A DNA stretch of 64,000 nt from Hyphomicrobiales bacterium (GTDB lineage: Bacteria > Pseudomonadota > Alphaproteobacteria > Rhizobiales > Rhizobiaceae). The position numbers and the translations under genes were made by a program. A model generated the notes under the pieces. That model was given only the letters and a program-made list of their open reading frames with translations. It was not told where the DNA came from and did not search any database. Shown piece after piece: positions 61,141 to 64,000 of the stretch (positions are counted from its first letter, which is position 1; each line of letters starts with the position of its first letter). The DNA is taken from assembly GCA_900467685.1 (NCBI GenBank), contig UBQX01000016.1, positions 1 through 64,000 on the forward strand. Direction: 5' to 3'.

Positions 61141-61914
61141 ATGACTGCTTCCAACAAGTCGAACATCGTCCTCGACGTTTCCGGCGTGAACAAGAGCTTC
61201 GGCGGGCTTCGCGCGCTGACCAACGTCAATCTCCAGGTGGAGGAGGGCAAGGTTCACGCCATCATCGGCCCGAACGGTGCCGGCAAGTCGACGCTGCTCA
61301 ATGTCTGCATCGGCCGCATCCGGCCCGATAACGGCCATGTCGTTTTCAACGGCGAAACGCTCGACAGCCATCAGCCGCACGAGATCAACCAGCTCGGTGT
61401 TTCGCGCGTCTTCCAGACGCCGGAAATCTTCGCCGACCTGAACCTGCTCGAAAACGTGATGATCCCCGCCTTCGCGAAGAGAGACGGCGCTTTCACCTTC
61501 AATGCGATCCGCGCTGTCAGTGCCGAGAAGGAACTGCGCGAGGAAGCGGAAGAAATCCTGCACGATGTCGGCCTCTACGAGCGCCGTACCCATCTGGCAG
61601 GCTCGCTCTCGCGCGGCGACAAGCGCCGGCTGGAGCTTGGCATGTGCCTCATCCAGAAGCCGAAACTCCTGCTTCTCGACGAGCCGACCGCCGGCATGGC
61701 CCGCCACGACACCAACATGACCATCGAATTGCTCAAGCGCATCAAGGCGCGGGGCATGACCAAGGTCATCATCGAGCATGACATGCACGTCGTCTTCTCG
61801 CTTGCCGACAAGATCAGCGTGCTTGCGCAAGGGACCGTTATCGCAGAAGGTCTTCCGGAGGAGGTTCGGGGCAATCCGCGCGTCAAGGAAGCCTATCTTG
61901 GGGAGGCTCATTGA
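61141..61914 (+). CDS. ABC transporter ATP-binding protein, LivG type
   Basis: A 257-residue ATPase: Walker A GPNGAGKST, signature LSRGDKRRLELG, Walker B LLLLDEPTAGM, switch His in IIEHDMHVVF. The LSxGD form of the signature is typical of LivG types. The ATG at 61141 follows GGAG; a GTG at 61132 is an alternative. It overlaps the LivF-type start by one base. Confidence 0.93.
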   Translation: MTASNKSNIVLDVSGVNKSFGGLRALTNVNLQVEEGKVHAIIGPNGAGKSTLLNVCIGRIRPDNGHVVFNGETLDSHQPHEINQLGVSRVFQTPEIFADLNLLENVMIPAFAKRDGAFTFNAIRAVSAEKELREEAEEILHDVGLYERRTHLAGSLSRGDKRRLELGMCLIQKPKLLLLDEPTAGMARHDTNMTIELLKRIKARGMTKVIIEHDMHVVFSLADKISVLAQGTVIAEGLPEEVRGNPRVKEAYLGEAH

Positions 61915-62684
61915 TGAACGTCATGGCCACGAAAATGGAATTCAGGGGAGAGATCGATACCGTGGTGAACCCGAGCGAAAAGGCGTTTTTCAGCGTCCGC
62001 GACATTCATGCCTGGTATGGCGAATCCTATATCGTCCAGGGCGTATCCTTTGACGTGAACAAGGGAGAGGTTCTCTCCCTTCTCGGCCGCAACGGGGCCG
62101 GCAAAACCTCGACGCTGCGCACGCTGGCGCGCGCCTCGAACCCGGTGCTCAAGAGCGGCGAAATCTGGCTCGACGGCCAGCCCGTGCACAAGATGAAGGC
62201 CTTTCAGGCCGCCCAGGCCGGCATCCAGCTCGTGCCCGAAGACCGCCGCATCATCGGCGGCCTCACCGTCGAGGAAAATCTGGTCCTCGCCCAGGTCTCC
62301 GGCCAGAAGGGCTGGACGATCGAAAAGATCTACGACCACTTCCCGCGCCTTGCCGAACGCCGCAGCCAGGAAGCCGTTACCATGTCCGGCGGCGAACAGC
62401 AGATGCTGGCCGTCGCCCGCGCACTCGCCCGCGATCTCAAGATCCTCTTCCTCGACGAACCCTATGAAGGCCTCGCCCCCGTCATCGTCCAGGAAATCGA
62501 AAAGATCGTCCACCAGATCCGCGACCTCGGCATCACCACGATCATCGTCGAGCAGAACGCGGTGGCAGCGCTGCGCCTCTCCGACCGCGCCGTGATCATG
62601 GATACGGGCGAGGTGGTATTCAGCGGCACGGCGAAGGAAGTGCTGGAGAACGAGCAGCTCAGGCATGATTATCTGGCGATTTGA
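61914..62684 (+). CDS. ABC transporter ATP-binding protein, LivF type
   Basis: A 256-residue ATPase: Walker A GRNGAGKTS, LVPEDRRIIGGLTVEENL (a LivF mark), signature MSGGEQQMLAVARAL, Walker B ILFLDEPYEGL, IIVEQNAVAAL. An extra N-terminal stretch of about 25 residues precedes the domain. GGGGAGG lies upstream. It is the last gene of the five-gene operon. Confidence 0.93.
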   Translation: MNVMATKMEFRGEIDTVVNPSEKAFFSVRDIHAWYGESYIVQGVSFDVNKGEVLSLLGRNGAGKTSTLRTLARASNPVLKSGEIWLDGQPVHKMKAFQAAQAGIQLVPEDRRIIGGLTVEENLVLAQVSGQKGWTIEKIYDHFPRLAERRSQEAVTMSGGEQQMLAVARALARDLKILFLDEPYEGLAPVIVQEIEKIVHQIRDLGITTIIVEQNAVAALRLSDRAVIMDTGEVVFSGTAKEVLENEQLRHDYLAI

Positions 62685-62694
62685 GGCTAGAGTT

Positions 62695-62723
62695 AGAGCG
62701 CCGCATCCTGAACATGCGGCTCT
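62695..62723 (+). terminator. Hairpin at the end of the ABC operon
   Basis: CCGCAT (62701-62706) / ATGCGG (62714-62719), extended by AGAG / CTCT with a small bulge, starting 10 bases after the LivF-type stop. No T run follows. The next 100 bases up to 62823 hold no gene I can see. Confidence 0.45.
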
Positions 62724-62823
62724 CGATGGCTTTAATAAGATTCGCAGGAGCAAAACGAGAGTGCCATGTCCTACTTGCTCGTTGGCAAGCTACGAATGGC
62801 TTCCGCTTATTAAAGTCGAGAAC

Positions 62824-64000
62824 TTAGGGAGTGCGAATGCGCGGCTCTGAAGTAGCCAATTGCTCCGGCTGAGGGACGTCAAATGCAAGCAAAGTCAAGA
62901 CGACCTCTCTACTTGTATCGTCTCGCTGACCGAATATGTAGCGAAAACAGGTTTCGTTTTCGATCTTTGGTCCCGATTTGAAGAGCGGATGTTTCTGTGT
63001 AGAATCTTTGATTTTTTCTAAAACGTCTGAGAAATTCCGATTTTTATTGAATATGATGACTGCTGTTTTGGTGTCCCTCCATGATAGGTAGGAGAGTACC
63101 TGATCAATCGTCTCAAGATGAGATTTTTCGCCACGCCAAAATTTGCACTCAGCAATAAAGATATTGCGCCCCTCGTGGCGTATTAATATATCTGTCTTGC
63201 CTTCCGCGTTAAAAGTTTCTCCAGTTGCTTTTCCTTCATAGTGGCCGTTAAGTTGCACTAGGAAATGCTGACGAATATCTTCCTCGTCCATATGCGAGAA
63301 CGCAGCAGGACTTCGTTCCATAACTAGCGTCATGTCCTGAATTATCTTAAGTATGTTGGCGTAGTCGTCGTCCGGCAGAACTGGTTCTGGCTTGTAAGGG
63401 GTCGTCGAAGCGGGCGGCATTTTTGGCTCTAACCGCTTGCGTTGCATTGGAGCAGCATACGTCTTTGGCGCATCTGCGCGCTCCTTGAGCTTAAATTTCA
63501 GCCCAGATAAAAGATTTTGATTGGCGAGTAGCTTTTCGCGCCGTTGTTCAATCGCTTGCCGAGCCAAAGCGGGAAGTTGGTCATTGAGTCCGCGTGCGTC
63601 ATTTCGTTGCCAATCGAGGTACTGGTCGATTTCGCTAATTGCTCGGTCGAAACCAGCTTGCACCTGTCCGGAGCTCAGTTGGATTCCGCTTTGAATGAGA
63701 ACGACTGATTGGCCTCTAATTTCCGCTCGTGGCGGCGAAGAGTTATAGGTGGACGGCCTCACCTTGAACATCTGCGGATCACCAGAAAACGGCACCTCCA
63801 ATATAACTTGTGTGCCCGGCACAGATCGCGTTTCTCCTTGATCTAGATGGTACATAAAACCTGATACCTCGACCATCGCTTCCCGTTGGTCGGCTACCGC
63901 GTTCTCAACATCCAGTACTGGCACTGATAGCTGATACTTTTCAGCCAAGTAACGCACCAAATCCTCAACTGAGGTGTTTAGAAGCCGCTGTTCTGATATC
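62824..64000 (-). CDS. Putative PD-(D/E)xK-fold protein, partial (runs off the window)
   Basis: The frame is open through 64000, so the N terminus lies outside; at least 391 residues are visible. The N-terminal part is mixed alpha/beta (VPGTQVILEVPFSGDP, EIRGQSVVLIQSG), then a helical segment, a Pro-rich linker and a C-terminal domain with TDILIRHEGRN and IFIAECKFWRGEK. D...E-x-K (63192 region and 63150-63142) has the spacing of PD-(D/E)xK nucleases; the following SYLSWRDTKTAVIIFNKN also fits that fold. The DNA is clearly AT-richer than its neighbours, suggesting horizontal gain. The function is not established; a defence role is a guess. Confidence 0.65.
   Translation of the reverse strand, partial: ISEQRLLNTSVEDLVRYLAEKYQLSVPVLDVENAVADQREAMVEVSGFMYHLDQGETRSVPGTQVILEVPFSGDPQMFKVRPSTYNSSPPRAEIRGQSVVLIQSGIQLSSGQVQAGFDRAISEIDQYLDWQRNDARGLNDQLPALARQAIEQRREKLLANQNLLSGLKFKLKERADAPKTYAAPMQRKRLEPKMPPASTTPYKPEPVLPDDDYANILKIIQDMTLVMERSPAAFSHMDEEDIRQHFLVQLNGHYEGKATGETFNAEGKTDILIRHEGRNIFIAECKFWRGEKSHLETIDQVLSYLSWRDTKTAVIIFNKNRNFSDVLEKIKDSTQKHPLFKSGPKIENETCFRYIFGQRDDTSREVVLTLLAFDVPQPEQLATSEPRIRTP

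Noticed and set aside
57424-62684. Urea transporter urtABCDE
   Set aside because: The LivH-type permease is far shorter than UrtB and no urease genes are near; a branched-chain-type transporter is a better fit.

Overview
The window looks like chromosomal DNA of an alphaproteobacterium of the order Hyphomicrobiales, most likely family Rhizobiaceae (Rhizobium/Agrobacterium relatives). Grounds: high GC, phoR/phoU/phoB and argD-argF-hslO gene orders, a SAM-II riboswitch in front of metZ, a PodJ-type polarity protein behind a TTAA-N7-TTAAC CtrA site, two GGAAC-N16-CGTT promoters of the EcfG general-stress type, and palindromic intergenic repeats resembling rhizobial RIME elements. The genus cannot be fixed from this window alone. 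I see no IS element, prophage, CRISPR array or rRNA; there is one tRNA.

Layout. 1-3400: a CsbD-like stress protein, then phoB, phoU and phoR on the minus strand; the pstSCAB genes that usually separate phoR from phoU are absent. 3400-6250: HxlR regulator divergent from a short-chain dehydrogenase, a DsbA/FrnE-like gene broken by an in-frame TAG, and a polyphosphate kinase 2. 6400-10100: argD, argF, hslO (Hsp33), apaG. 10200-14050: a cupredoxin plus FTR1 iron permease pair, metZ with a SAM-II riboswitch and terminator, and dCTP deaminase. 14200-18200: DUF805 and DUF4189 proteins, a LOV-domain histidine kinase with its response regulator, and a membrane diguanylate cyclase. 18490-20530: tRNA-Gly(CCC), mntR and mntH with an MntR-type palindrome. 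20400-28100: a large glycosyltransferase overlapping mntH tail to tail, a periplasmic binding protein, tandem YitT paralogues, a TPR-methyltransferase, two small envelope proteins and a MATE exporter. 28130-32870: pyrD-DUF952, a LuxR-type response regulator, an S24 repressor-like regulator, an SNase-fold membrane protein and a TerB protein. 32890-36160: the ligase-associated helicase and PdeM phosphoesterase. 36160-37900: a TIGR02186 protein with a TauE/SafE exporter. 38090-41810: podJ. 42190-47710: a fatty-acid beta-oxidation operon (acyl-CoA dehydrogenase, thiolase, FadB-like). 48170-51040: four tandem paralogous secreted proteins of unknown function. 51320-57180: a small membrane protein, an SSF-type hybrid sensor kinase, mscL and an aminotransferase. 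57420-62690: a five-gene branched-chain-type ABC transporter. 62820-64000: an AT-richer, apparently acquired gene with a PD-(D/E)xK-like motif that runs off the window.

Functional themes are phosphate and polyphosphate handling, metal uptake (Fe, Mn), stress responses (EcfG-type promoters at csbD and mscL, Hsp33), and amino-acid and fatty-acid metabolism. The most unusual locus is the four-gene paralogue array at 48-51 kb. Its first three members share a two-palindrome promoter with fixed spacing and a 46-nt leader hairpin, and the first two share a nearly identical 3' half that suggests gene conversion.
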